Source: JBGTIS01 sp041745535 (lineage in GTDB: Bacteria > Bacteroidota > Bacteroidia > Cytophagales > Cyclobacteriaceae). Taken from it: a DNA stretch of 21,993 bases. The stretch covers positions 1 through 21,993 of the forward strand of contig JBGTIS010000034.1 in the NCBI GenBank assembly GCA_041745535.1, given 5' to 3'. The stretch's first letter is position 1. Each line of letters begins with the position of its first letter. Positions 13,342 to 21,955 of this stretch are shown piece by piece. The notes under the pieces were generated by a model that saw only the letters and a list, made by a program, of their open reading frames with translations, had not been told where the DNA came from and did not search any database. The position numbers and the translations under genes were made by a program.

Positions 13342-15576
13342 ATGATGGTTTTCCGAACACTAATTTTTTTATTTATATTTCCATTTTCCCTATACAGTCA
13401 ATTCAGTTACGAATACGATCAGTCTGTGGCTGTACTCCATGAAAACGATACCTTGCCCAATGCCTGGGCTGGCGGTATCAATTCCGGCCAGTTTGGTACT
13501 ATTGATTTAAACACCGATGGCACCCCCGATCTGGTGATTTTTGACCGCACTTCCAACAAGGCAAATACCTATCTTGCTATCGATAAAAAATATATTTACC
13601 AGCCCGCATACGAGCAACAATTGCCGGCAGATATAAAAAACTGGGTGCTGCTGGCCGATTACGATTGTGATGGAAGAAAAGATATATTTACCAGTTCACA
13701 GTTTGGTATGAAGGTTTATCGGAATGTGACTGAAACTGGTGGTGCGCTTTCGTGGGAACTGGCAGCCGATCCGGTATTTACCAAAGGGTCGTCTGGTAAA
13801 ATTAATTTACAGGTAAATAGTACCGATATTCCAGGCATCACCGATCTGGATAATGATGGTGATCTGGATATTCTGATTTATAATTTCGCGGCAGGTGGTT
13901 TTATTGAATATCATAAAAACCGGAGTGTAGAAAATAATGGGAACTGTAGTGAACTGGTTTATGAACGCGTTACAAGGCAATGGGGCAAATTTGAGGAATG
14001 TGACTGTAACAAATTTGCTTTTGGGCAGCGATGTGTCGAGTTAGATGGAAAAGCTGAGGTGCAGGAACCCAATCGGGAACTGCATGCCGGCGGTAAAAGC
14101 ATTCTTCCGATTGACATCGATAACGATAATGATAAAGATATTCTGGTAGGCCACGAAGACTGCACCAATTTGTATTTTATGGAAAACGTGGGTACACCGG
14201 ATGAAGCGCTTTTTACCAGCTTCCAGAGTTATTTTCCGAACGAAAAAGAAGCAGCCAATTTTTATATTTTTCCGGCTGCCTATTATGAGGATATGAATTT
14301 TGATGGTAAAAAAGACCTGCTAGTTGCTCCGAATGCCTTTTTCAATATAAAAGATGCCATTGATTTTTCCCATTCAGCCTGGTTATACCCCAATACCGGT
14401 TCTGCTAAAAAACCGGAATTTAAGCTGGCAAAGAAAAATTTTTTACAGGATGAAATGATCGATGTTGGCGAAAATGCGGTACCTGTTTTCACGGATTTTG
14501 ATGCCGATGGCGATTTTGATATGTTTCTGGGACAAAGAGGTCAACTTCAAAATGATGAGTTTTATGGAAGCATCATTTTGTACGAAAATGTAGGGTCACC
14601 CATACTGCCCGTTTTCCAATTACTCACTACTAATTTTCTGGATCTCAGTCAGTTTAAACTTAAAGATATTAAAATATATTTCGCTGATTTTAATGGTGAT
14701 CAGCAGCCAGAAATGCTTTTTTCAGGTATCCCAACAGGAACGTACTGGAAAGCCAAACTTTATCTGGCAAAAAACAACGCGAAATCCGGACAACCTTTTG
14801 AATACAACATCAACAAGGTGCAGGAACTCCCTTTGTCATTAAATTTTCGAGATAACCTCACATTTTACGACATAAATACAGATGGTAAAACTGATTTGTT
14901 AATCGCCCATCAGTTTGGCAATTTATCGTATTATGAAAATAAATCCGATAATTTGCTACCACAATGGATATTGGCGGAAAAAGAATTTAAAGGATTTAAG
15001 GGAAGTCCCTCCACTCGAAATCTTTCTGTACTGATAAAAGATTTGGATATGAATGGACAACCCGAATTGGTTAGTACCGATTACAGTGGTGTGCTCAGTA
15101 TTTTGCCGGACTTCTTATCAGCCATGAATAACCGGGAACCAGGTATTGAAATAAAAAATGAAAATCAGGTTATCCGAAATACGGTAACCGGGGAAATTGT
15201 CAGAAGCCAGTTGGGCGAACAGGTTTGGCTGGAAGGTGTAGATTTATTTAATGACGGGCAGCCGGGCCTCATCATTGGCAATCAGCAGGGAGGAGTTCAT
15301 TTACTTCGGCCTTTCAATAGAATTCCGGCAGTAGAAAGGCAATTTATTATTTTTCCTGATCCAACCGAAAAAACTTTTGCTGTTAGAGACAGAGATGTAG
15401 AAATGGTACGGATTTTTAATGCGCTGAACCAGCTGGTTATTGAGAAAAAACGAGTAGCAATAGGCAACATAGTAATTAATTTACAAAAAATGGAGCCTGG
15501 TGTGTATGTGGTCAAAATCATTAGGAAAAATGAAACTACTGAAAAACGGCTTATTTTAACACAACCAATCAGATAA
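13342..15576 (+). CDS. FG-GAP/VCBS-repeat secreted protein with T9SS sorting domain
   Basis: 744 residues. Residues 1-20 form a signal peptide (TLIFLFIFPFSLYSQ). The body has about ten FG-GAP/VCBS-type units, each with a Ca-binding-like Asp loop followed by a hydrophobic strand: DLNTDGTPDLVIFD, DYDCDGRKDIF, DLDNDGDLDILIYN, DIDNDNDKDILVG, NFDGKKDLLV, DFDADGDFDMFLG, DINTDGKTDLLIA, DLDMNGQPELV and others. These normally fold into a beta-propeller used in adhesion or as a scaffold; no enzyme motif is visible. The last 75 residues (IIFPDPTEKTFAV... to the end) fit a T9SS sorting domain, so the mature protein should be released or fixed on the cell surface. A cysteine group (CDCN...RC, coded at 13999-14034) could form disulfides. 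A double ATG opens the gene. A small gene follows 5 bp after its stop. Confidence 0.88.
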   Translation: MMVFRTLIFLFIFPFSLYSQFSYEYDQSVAVLHENDTLPNAWAGGINSGQFGTIDLNTDGTPDLVIFDRTSNKANTYLAIDKKYIYQPAYEQQLPADIKNWVLLADYDCDGRKDIFTSSQFGMKVYRNVTETGGALSWELAADPVFTKGSSGKINLQVNSTDIPGITDLDNDGDLDILIYNFAAGGFIEYHKNRSVENNGNCSELVYERVTRQWGKFEECDCNKFAFGQRCVELDGKAEVQEPNRELHAGGKSILPIDIDNDNDKDILVGHEDCTNLYFMENVGTPDEALFTSFQSYFPNEKEAANFYIFPAAYYEDMNFDGKKDLLVAPNAFFNIKDAIDFSHSAWLYPNTGSAKKPEFKLAKKNFLQDEMIDVGENAVPVFTDFDADGDFDMFLGQRGQLQNDEFYGSIILYENVGSPILPVFQLLTTNFLDLSQFKLKDIKIYFADFNGDQQPEMLFSGIPTGTYWKAKLYLAKNNAKSGQPFEYNINKVQELPLSLNFRDNLTFYDINTDGKTDLLIAHQFGNLSYYENKSDNLLPQWILAEKEFKGFKGSPSTRNLSVLIKDLDMNGQPELVSTDYSGVLSILPDFLSAMNNREPGIEIKNENQVIRNTVTGEIVRSQLGEQVWLEGVDLFNDGQPGLIIGNQQGGVHLLRPFNRIPAVERQFIIFPDPTEKTFAVRDRDVEMVRIFNALNQLVIEKKRVAIGNIVINLQKMEPGVYVVKIIRKNETTEKRLILTQPIR

Positions 15577-15581
15577 ATCGC

Positions 15582-15998
15582 ATGAATGTGCTGCTGCATC
15601 TTACTTTTGCCGACCTTTCAGAAATAGCGTTTCATGATCCATTAACTTCCTGGGCGAAAACCTCCCTGCCTGCTGTAACCTGCTTTGATCTGGATAATCA
15701 TTCAGATAATATGCTGATACAATATGCGGTAACTTTGCTGGAAAGTGCTGAAAAAATAATGATTGTAATTTCAGTAGACAACCGGCTAAATACTGAAAAT
15801 CTTTCCTTCGGAAATCTCTCAAAACTGATAAACCTGGTGATCAGAACCAAGAGTAAGCCGGTAAAACTGTTATTAGAAGGTAAATTTCCTTTGCTGGAAA
15901 AAATGGGGAAAGCAACTATGAAATCCTTTATTCAAATTAATGATAAAACCCAATGGGAAAAGGAAATCACTCAGTTTTTTGCTGGTCAGCCAATGTAA
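15582..15998 (+). CDS. Hypothetical 138-aa protein, likely cotranscribed with the VCBS protein
   Basis: 138 residues, no signal peptide, no membrane segment, mixed alpha/beta pattern with one cysteine. It opens MNVLLHLTFADLSEIAFHDP and contains the strand-like IMIVISVDNRL and PVKLLLEGKFP. I do not recognise a family. The start is 5 bp after the stop of the VCBS gene and there is no terminator between, so translation is probably coupled. The last 32 bases overlap the 3' end of the convergent nitrilase gene. The reading frame is intact and its codon use looks like that of the neighbours, which supports a real gene despite the overlap. Confidence 0.7.
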   Translation: MNVLLHLTFADLSEIAFHDPLTSWAKTSLPAVTCFDLDNHSDNMLIQYAVTLLESAEKIMIVISVDNRLNTENLSFGNLSKLINLVIRTKSKPVKLLLEGKFPLLEKMGKATMKSFIQINDKTQWEKEITQFFAGQPM

Positions 15999-16791
15999 AA
16001 ACATCGCTATCCAGGTAAGCAGCGAATGTATTTCTAAATTCTGCCAATTCTTTATAATCAAGTGTAATTGTTTGAATAAACTCAGCATTTTCCTCATGCA
16101 ATAAAACTTTTCCTTGAGGGGAAATAACTGCTGATTTTCCATCATAACGAATGTGGTTCCCGTCCTCTCCTACCCGGTTTACACCAACTGTGTAACTCAG
16201 GTTTTCGATGGCACGGGCCTGCAACAATGTAAACCAGGCGATCGAACGGGCGGCCGGCCAGTTAGCTACATATAATAAAACGTCATATTGTAATTGATGA
16301 TCCGAATTTATTTTATTTCTACTCCATACCGGGAAACGAAGATCATAGCAGACTAATGGACAAATTTTCCAGCCTTTTAAATTACAGGTAAGCAAAGAAT
16401 TACCAGCTGAAAAAGTAAGATGTTCATCGCTCATCCTGAAAAGATGCCGCTTGTCGTAAGTGGCAAAAGTTCCAGCAGGCTCCATCCAGACCAGCCGGTT
16501 AAAATACTTGCCACTTTCTTTTACAATATAGCTACCAGTAACTACAGCCTTGGTTTGTGCTGCCTGCTGCCTCATCCAGCGAAAAGTTTTACTATTCATA
16601 GGTTCAGCCCATGCGGCAGCTTCCTGGGTAAAACCGGTATTGAACATTTCCGGAAGAACAATCAGGTCAGTTGGCTCATTAATTTGCCATATTTTTTCCT
16701 CGAACATGGCCAGGTTCGCGTCTATATTATGCCAGTAAACATCAGATTGGATGAGTGTAATTTTTAAATTTTCAGGAGCAGACTGGGTCAT
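15967..16791 (-). CDS. Nitrilase-family amidohydrolase (omega-amidase, YafV/NIT2-like)
   Basis: 274 residues. The catalytic Glu-Lys-Cys triad of the nitrilase superfamily is complete: E48 in VLPEMFNTGF, K114 in YDKRHLF, and C148 in PLVCYDLRFP. The sequences around Glu and Cys (LPEMFNTGF, CYDLRFP) are those of omega-amidases such as E. coli YafV and mammalian NIT2, which hydrolyse alpha-ketoglutaramate or alpha-ketosuccinamate to the dicarboxylate and ammonia. It is cytoplasmic. The aminotransferase gene lies 4 bp upstream in the same direction, which supports the omega-amidase role: glutamine transaminases produce exactly that ketoacid amide. The 3' end overlaps the convergent 138-aa gene by 32 bp. 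Confidence 0.9.
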   Translation of the reverse strand: MTQSAPENLKITLIQSDVYWHNIDANLAMFEEKIWQINEPTDLIVLPEMFNTGFTQEAAAWAEPMNSKTFRWMRQQAAQTKAVVTGSYIVKESGKYFNRLVWMEPAGTFATYDKRHLFRMSDEHLTFSAGNSLLTCNLKGWKICPLVCYDLRFPVWSRNKINSDHQLQYDVLLYVANWPAARSIAWFTLLQARAIENLSYTVGVNRVGEDGNHIRYDGKSAVISPQGKVLLHEENAEFIQTITLDYKELAEFRNTFAAYLDSDVFTLADQQKTE

Positions 16792-16795
16792 ATTT

Positions 16796-17977
16796 TCAGA
16801 TTGTTTGTTTTAAAAAAGAAGCATCGCGCAAAATTTCAGATGCTTTTTGCAGGGTTTCATCGTTTTTAGCAAAGCAAAAGCGCAAGTAATGATTATCCTG
16901 CTTATCATGATAAAAAACACTGATCGGAATAGAAGCCACTCCAACCTCTTTGGTCAAATATTCAGCCAGGCTCCTGTCTGTCATTGTACTGATTTCTTTG
17001 TAAGAAAATAATTGAAAATAAGTGCCATGAGAAGTAACAGGTCGGAGTGGAGAATCCTGCATCAGATTCAAAAATAAATCACGCTTCTTCTGATAAAAGC
17101 TGCTCAGATTTTCATAATGATGCCGATCGGCCAGATAATCGGCCAAAGCAAACTGGGACGGGGTATGCACACTGAACTGTACATATTGGTGTACTTTGCG
17201 AATTTCGTGCGTAAGCCAGTCTGGTGCCACAAAATAACCAACTTTCCATCCTGTGGTATGAAAGGTCTTTCCAAAAGAAAATACCGCTACACTCCTGGTA
17301 GCCAGTTCATCATGGCACAGTACACTCTGATGCGATAAGTTATCAAAAATAATGTTTTCATACACTTCGTCGCTTATAATTACAATAGATCGATCCCTGG
17401 TGATCCGTGCCAGTTCTTCCAGGTCGTGCCATGTAAGCACACTGCCCGAAGGATTATGAGGAGAGTTGATAAAAATCAGTCGGGTTTTTTCTGAAATTTT
17501 TTCTTCTACAGCCTGCCAGTTTACCGAAAAATTTTCGGGATGAAGCGATACGTAAATAGGAATACCACCGGCCAGCGTTACGGCTGGGGCGTAACAGTCG
17601 TACGAAGGTTCTAATATAATAGCTTCATCGCCTGGGTGCAGCATAGCGCTTACGGCCGCAAAAATAGCTTCGGTGCCTCCTGAGGTAACGGTAATTTCTG
17701 TTTCCGGACTTTTTTCTTTCTGATAAGCAGTAAAAATTTTTTCACTAATACGTTCCCGTAGTGCCATTACCCCCTGCATGGGCGCATACTGGTTGTGCCC
17801 TTTGCGCATATGCTGATTTACCAAGGAAAGTAATTCTTCAGAAACCTGAAAGTCGGGAAAGCCCTGGGACAGGTTAATAGCGCCATAATCGAGCGCCATT
17901 TTTGACATCAGGGTAAAAATGGTGGTGCCAACATCGGGAAGTTTAGATTGAAATGACGAAGGCACACGAAAATTCAT
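16796..17977 (-). CDS. Class I/II PLP aminotransferase (methionine/glutamine aminotransferase, YbdL/KAT-like)
   Basis: 393 residues, fold-type I PLP enzyme. The PLP lysine is K237 in FSFGKTFHTTGWKVGY. Other family residues are N175 in NSPHNPSG, D203 and Y206 in ISDEVYENI, and the N-terminal NLSQGFPDF motif. The combination matches the E. coli YbdL (methionine aminotransferase) and kynurenine/glutamine transaminase K group, which moves an amino group between methionine, glutamine or aromatic amino acids and 2-oxoacids. With the omega-amidase 4 bp downstream it probably forms a glutamine transaminase-omega-amidase pair, useful for remaking methionine from its 2-oxoacid in the salvage pathway. 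No other methionine-salvage gene is in the window. The start MNFRVPSS fits the family N-terminus. Confidence 0.9.
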   Translation of the reverse strand: MNFRVPSSFQSKLPDVGTTIFTLMSKMALDYGAINLSQGFPDFQVSEELLSLVNQHMRKGHNQYAPMQGVMALRERISEKIFTAYQKEKSPETEITVTSGGTEAIFAAVSAMLHPGDEAIILEPSYDCYAPAVTLAGGIPIYVSLHPENFSVNWQAVEEKISEKTRLIFINSPHNPSGSVLTWHDLEELARITRDRSIVIISDEVYENIIFDNLSHQSVLCHDELATRSVAVFSFGKTFHTTGWKVGYFVAPDWLTHEIRKVHQYVQFSVHTPSQFALADYLADRHHYENLSSFYQKKRDLFLNLMQDSPLRPVTSHGTYFQLFSYKEISTMTDRSLAEYLTKEVGVASIPISVFYHDKQDNHYLRFCFAKNDETLQKASEILRDASFLKQTI

Positions 17978-18104
17978 AAATTTTGTGGGTTTATTTTACA
18001 AAAGGTTTATACAACCATTGATACAGGATTGATTTGGACAAACTAATCTATCAGTAATAATCCTGAATAATATAATTTCTAGAATATTACAGCAGGAAAT
18101 GATA

Positions 18105-18656
18105 TTACTTTTTTACAGGTACTTTCACCTTATAGTTAACCTTGGCCTGTCCTCGACTGATACCGTTTAATTTTCCTTTAAGAAGTTGTTTTTTCAGGCC
18201 TCTCAAATAGTCGGTGAAAATGATACCCTCAATATGGTCATATTCGTGAAGAATAATGCGGGCAGGCATTTCGGTAAAAGTTTCAGTATGTGCTACCCAG
18301 TTTTCATCAAAATACTGTATCGTTACCTGTTCATTCCGAAACACGTCAGCCCGAATGCCCGGTAAACTTAAACAACCTTCTTCAAACGCCCAGAGTTCAC
18401 CGTTCTCTTCAATAATTTCAGGATTGATAAAAACCTTCTTTATACCCTGTTCATTTTCTTCCATAGGGCTACTATCAATCACAAACATACGTAAACCTTT
18501 CCCAATTTGTGGCGCGGCTAACCCTACGCCACTGGCCTGGTACATGGTTTCAAACATATCTTCGCTCAGGGTTTTCACATCCATACTTCCCTTTTCTATA
18601 TCTTCTGCCGGCCTTTTTAAAACCGGATCTCCATATAAAGTAATCGGATAAATCAT
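18105..18656 (-). CDS. def: Peptide deformylase
   Basis: 183 residues. It removes the formyl group from the initiator methionine of new proteins, using Fe(II) or Zn. All three motifs are present: GVGLAAPQIG (43-52), EEGCLSLPG (92-100; metal ligand C95) and HEYDH (137-141; ligands H137 and H141, base E138). The start codon overlaps the ruvX stop in an ATGA, so translation is coupled. It has a short basic tail (KVNYKVKVPVKK). It is the last gene of the hemerythrin-ruvX-def group. Confidence 0.97.
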   Translation of the reverse strand: MIYPITLYGDPVLKRPAEDIEKGSMDVKTLSEDMFETMYQASGVGLAAPQIGKGLRMFVIDSSPMEENEQGIKKVFINPEIIEENGELWAFEEGCLSLPGIRADVFRNEQVTIQYFDENWVAHTETFTEMPARIILHEYDHIEGIIFTDYLRGLKKQLLKGKLNGISRGQAKVNYKVKVPVKK

Positions 18657-19069
18657 AATTGCTTGCTTTCTAAAAACGACTGCAGAATAATTACTGCACT
18701 TACCTTATCTATATTTTCTTTCTGCCTTCGGAATTTTTTAGTAGTTCCGCCGGCAATCATAGCGTCAAGCGCCATTTTTGAAGTGAACCGCTCATCGTGA
18801 ATAAAAATGGATTGATTTGGAAATTTTTTCCTTAGTAATTCTACGAAAATTTCAGTAGGCTTGGTTGCATTTGTAGCACTATTGTTTAGGTTTATGGGCA
18901 TGCCTACCACCAATGCGTCTACTGTTTCTTTATGCGTGTAATTTTGTAGATATTGAATAATTTGGGAGGCAGGTACTGTTTCAAGCGGGGTTGCTATAAT
19001 TTTCAGCGGATCGGTAACAGCTAACCCCACACGCTTAAGTCCATAATCAATTGCCAGAATACGCCCCAT
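18653..19069 (-). CDS. ruvX: Holliday junction resolvase-like protein RuvX (YqgF)
   Basis: 138 residues, an RNase H-like fold protein that is the usual bacterial YqgF. It processes 16S rRNA 5' ends in E. coli and resembles RuvC resolvases. The acidic active-site residues are in place: D8 in ILAIDYGLKRVGLA, E93 in HDERFTS and D121 in NIDKVSAVIIL. VVGMPINLN (54-62) is the family's GxP strand. The ATG directly abuts the stop codon of the hemerythrin gene, and the TGA overlaps the def start in an ATGA. The three genes therefore form one tight operon. Confidence 0.95.
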   Translation of the reverse strand: MGRILAIDYGLKRVGLAVTDPLKIIATPLETVPASQIIQYLQNYTHKETVDALVVGMPINLNNSATNATKPTEIFVELLRKKFPNQSIFIHDERFTSKMALDAMIAGGTTKKFRRQKENIDKVSAVIILQSFLESKQL

Positions 19070-19819
19070 TTAATTCATACTGCTTTTTCCTGTAATCATC
19101 TTTTTCACTTCCTTTTCCAACATAAGCGCTTTTGGAAAAAGAATCTCATTCTCTATTTTAGCATGTGTGCGAAGTTCCTGCTCAAAATGTTGTAACTCAG
19201 CATAAATTACCCGCAAATGTAAATTATTTGTTCCTTTAAGTGAATAATTAAGTGTGATATCCCTGATACCATTCATCTCATCGTCGTCTATGTCATGCTC
19301 TAACGCAAAATTCTGAATGGAATTCTGTTCCATTTCCAGGTAAAGTTTATTCAGTGGATAGGAGGTTTGTGTTAATGCGTGATTTAGTGAGGTAATGTAG
19401 GAAAACAATGTATCCTCTTCTTCATAAATATGATGAATAAGATCCTCAACAAATAAGGGAAAAACAAATTTTAAATCCTTAGCAATATTTTTGCTATACT
19501 GTTCAGGAAAATTCTCAATAAGTTTTGCCAGATAGGGCAGGCGTTGCTTGATAAATATATAATGAGTATGTTTCAGATAGGCAATAATAATATCAATCGG
19601 ATACGAAGATAAGGTAATATCTGGGACTTGAGATTGAATATTAACCGATTCAAGTCGTGAAATTACCTGTTTAACATTTAATTGTCTTTCCTTGCATACT
19701 TGTTCAAGTGTTTTTCCGTAATAGTCATAAAACCGAATACCAAAGTGGTATAACACAGAGGCGTGAACGTAGTTTTCATCTACAATCTCGTTAATCTGTT
19801 TTTTGGTATAAGTATTCAT
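19070..19819 (-). CDS. Hemerythrin-domain protein, RIC/YtfE-like, with divergent N-terminal domain
   Basis: 249 residues. The N-terminal 60 residues align with the ScdA_N (DUF542) domain: HASVLYHFGIRF, then KTLEQVCKERQLNVKQVISRL. The C-terminal part is a four-helix hemerythrin domain. Likely di-iron ligands are H84 or H86, H130 and E134 (HIYEEEDTLF), H175 (LEHDIDDDEM), and H219 with E223 (THAKIENEILFP), spaced as in E. coli YtfE. YtfE/RIC proteins repair iron-sulfur clusters damaged by nitric oxide or peroxide. The usual FCCGG of ScdA_N is replaced here by FYDYYG, so the cysteine pair is lost. Its stop codon directly abuts ruvX. Function as an iron-based repair or oxygen/NO-sensing protein is an inference. 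Confidence 0.8.
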   Translation of the reverse strand: MNTYTKKQINEIVDENYVHASVLYHFGIRFYDYYGKTLEQVCKERQLNVKQVISRLESVNIQSQVPDITLSSYPIDIIIAYLKHTHYIFIKQRLPYLAKLIENFPEQYSKNIAKDLKFVFPLFVEDLIHHIYEEEDTLFSYITSLNHALTQTSYPLNKLYLEMEQNSIQNFALEHDIDDDEMNGIRDITLNYSLKGTNNLHLRVIYAELQHFEQELRTHAKIENEILFPKALMLEKEVKKMITGKSSMN

Positions 19820-20053
19820 TTAGATATAAAAGTATACGGAAACTAATTAAAGTTCAGGCTTGTATGTATAATATAGAAAATAATATGTAAAATTATCTCT
19901 TTATCTTATTATTTTCAATATAATAAGAACGAAACCCTGCATAAAGTGTTATTATCATTTGTAAGTTTTAATTTGTTATTCTAATTTGATCTCCCATCTA
20001 CATTTATGCGTTACATATAATGATCAGTCTAGTTAATTTTAAAAAGAAAAATC

Positions 20054-21685
20054 GTGAGTAAGACAAATAATTCAGAATTTCATATCAGGCTTCCAATTTT
20101 GCTTACCCTGGCCGTTGCCGCAGGCATATTAATTGGAGCTACCATGGCCGACGACAATAGTTCTCCAAAAAACGACCTCATCAGTAGCATTACAAAGTTA
20201 AAGGAAATTTTAACCTATGTAGAGCGAGACTATGTAGATGAAGTAAATACAGACGAACTGGTTGAAACAGCCATCAATACCATGTTAGAGAAACTAGATC
20301 CTCATTCAGTGTACATCCCTGCCGAGGAACTTAAACTTTCAAAAGCTGAATTAGAAGGTGAATTCGACGGAATTGGTATAGAATTTAACATTTATCGTGA
20401 TACTATTTATGTGGTAGCCCCTCTTAGTGGCGGGCCCTCCGAAAAAGTAGGTTTAATGAGTGGCGATCGGATTGTAAAAGTGGATGGCGAAGATGTAGCC
20501 GGAACAGGTATTGATAACCAGAAGGTATTTAAGATTTTACGCGGGCCAAAAGGAAGCGAAGTAAAAATAGATATCAAGAGAAAAGGCAATAAAGAACTTC
20601 TGAATTTTACCATTGTTCGTGATAAAATACCTCAGAATTCAGTTGATGTGGGTTATATGGTTGATAATGAGGTTGGATATATTAAAGTCAGCCGCTTTGC
20701 AGCAACCACCTACGATGAATTCAAAAAGGAACTTGAAAAATTGGAAGGTCAGGGCATGAAAAAATTAATCCTTGATTTACAGGGGAACCCTGGTGGGTAC
20801 ATGGACCGAGCTATTAACATTGCTGATGAATTTTTATCGGATAATAAAATGATTGTATATACCGAAGGAAAACAACTTCGCTATAATACAGAAGCACGTG
20901 CTTACAGAAAAGGTGATTTTGAAACCCAACCACTGATTGTTTTAATTGATCAGGGTAGTGCGTCAGCATCTGAAATTGTGGCAGGGGCTTTACAGGATAA
21001 TGATCGAGCCTTAATTGTGGGAAGACGCTCGTTTGGAAAAGGGCTGGTACAGCTACCAATTTCTTTAAGCGATAATTCTGAATTACGGTTAACGATTTCC
21101 CGCTATTATACACCAAGTGGAAGATCAATCCAGAAGTCTTACGCTAATGGGATTGAGGATTATAGCATGGATTTGGTCAATCGCTACAAGCATGGCGAAT
21201 TGTTTAGTTCCGATAGCATTACTTTTAACGATTCACTTAAGTACAAGACTACAAAAGGTAGAATCGTTTATGGTGGTGGGGGAGTTATGCCAGATTTCTT
21301 TGTGCCAATTGATACTACCGCAGGCAGATCAGAGTATTTAACTAAACTATTTACCACCAATACACTTCGTGAATATACCCTACTCTATTATGAGGGCCAC
21401 AAAAAGGAATTGGAAAAAATGGATTATCAGGATTATTTTAAAAATTTTGAGGTAAATAACGATATGCTGAATAAGTTGGTTAAAATGGCAACCGACGCAG
21501 GTGTGAAGTATAATACGGAGGATTTTGATAAGTCTAAGAATTTGATAAAAAATAATATAAAAGCCCTAATCGCCCGTAGCGTGTGGGATAGCCAAGGTTT
21601 TTATCCAATACTAAACCAAACAAATGAATCATTTCAGGAAGCATTGGGCCTATTTGCCGAAGCTGAAAAGCTGGCAAAGATGTAA
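20054..21685 (+). CDS. S41 family C-terminal processing peptidase with PDZ domain
   Basis: 543 residues, starting with GTG (MSKTNNSEF); no in-frame ATG lies near upstream. A single N-terminal hydrophobic segment (about 13-31, LPILLTLAVAAGILIGATM) should anchor or export it to the periplasm. A PDZ domain (about 95-180, with FDGIGIEF and GLMSGDRIVKVDG) is followed by the S41 core: LQGNPGGYM (242-250), catalytic S304 in DQGSASASEI, and catalytic K329 in RRSFGKGLVQ, 25 residues apart as in CtpA/Tsp. It has the full set of residues, so it should be active in trimming C-termini of envelope proteins. It is a paralogue of the S41 peptidase at 11391-13046 but clearly diverged. It is followed by its own terminator. 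Confidence 0.94.
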   Translation: MSKTNNSEFHIRLPILLTLAVAAGILIGATMADDNSSPKNDLISSITKLKEILTYVERDYVDEVNTDELVETAINTMLEKLDPHSVYIPAEELKLSKAELEGEFDGIGIEFNIYRDTIYVVAPLSGGPSEKVGLMSGDRIVKVDGEDVAGTGIDNQKVFKILRGPKGSEVKIDIKRKGNKELLNFTIVRDKIPQNSVDVGYMVDNEVGYIKVSRFAATTYDEFKKELEKLEGQGMKKLILDLQGNPGGYMDRAINIADEFLSDNKMIVYTEGKQLRYNTEARAYRKGDFETQPLIVLIDQGSASASEIVAGALQDNDRALIVGRRSFGKGLVQLPISLSDNSELRLTISRYYTPSGRSIQKSYANGIEDYSMDLVNRYKHGELFSSDSITFNDSLKYKTTKGRIVYGGGGVMPDFFVPIDTTAGRSEYLTKLFTTNTLREYTLLYYEGHKKELEKMDYQDYFKNFEVNNDMLNKLVKMATDAGVKYNTEDFDKSKNLIKNNIKALIARSVWDSQGFYPILNQTNESFQEALGLFAEAEKLAKM

Positions 21686-21710
21686 GTAATACTATTTTTA
21701 AAAATAAAGG

Positions 21711-21743
21711 AAGTCTGGCTATCTTAGTATGCCAGACTTTTTT
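21711..21743 (+). terminator. Rho-independent terminator after the second S41 peptidase
   Basis: AAGTCTGGC (21711-21719) is perfectly complementary to GCCAGACTT (21731-21739) with an 11-base loop, followed by a run of T to 21743. Confidence 0.88.
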
Positions 21744-21926
21744 ATTCGATATGATAAAAAACAATTTTAAAAATAACTAAGTAGAAGTCGTTGGGTTAGA
21801 ATGAGTTATGGACTACCTGTATTCAAGAAATAGGTTGCGATGAATAAATCTATAAAAAAATAGTGAGATAGGTATTGATAGGGAAGTGCTGAATAGTTAA
21901 TTTTGCCCACCCGAATAAGGAGAAAA

Positions 21927-21955
21927 GGGAAGGCAGGGAAAGTGGGAAGAGGGGG
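21927..21955 (+). other. G-quadruplex-type motif in a purine-rich stretch
   Basis: Four G-runs at 21927-21929, 21936-21938, 21944-21946 and 21951-21955 are separated by 6, 5 and 4 bases, which fits G3+N1-7. It sits in an almost pure purine run (about 21917-21979) in the gene-free end of the window. I see no gene between 21686 and 21993. Confidence 0.5.

Noticed and set aside
19958..19988. TTTG-N20-TAATTTG upstream of the second S41 peptidase as promoter
   Set aside because: The -7 box is one base short of TAnnTTTG and the region is very A+T-rich, so many near matches are expected.
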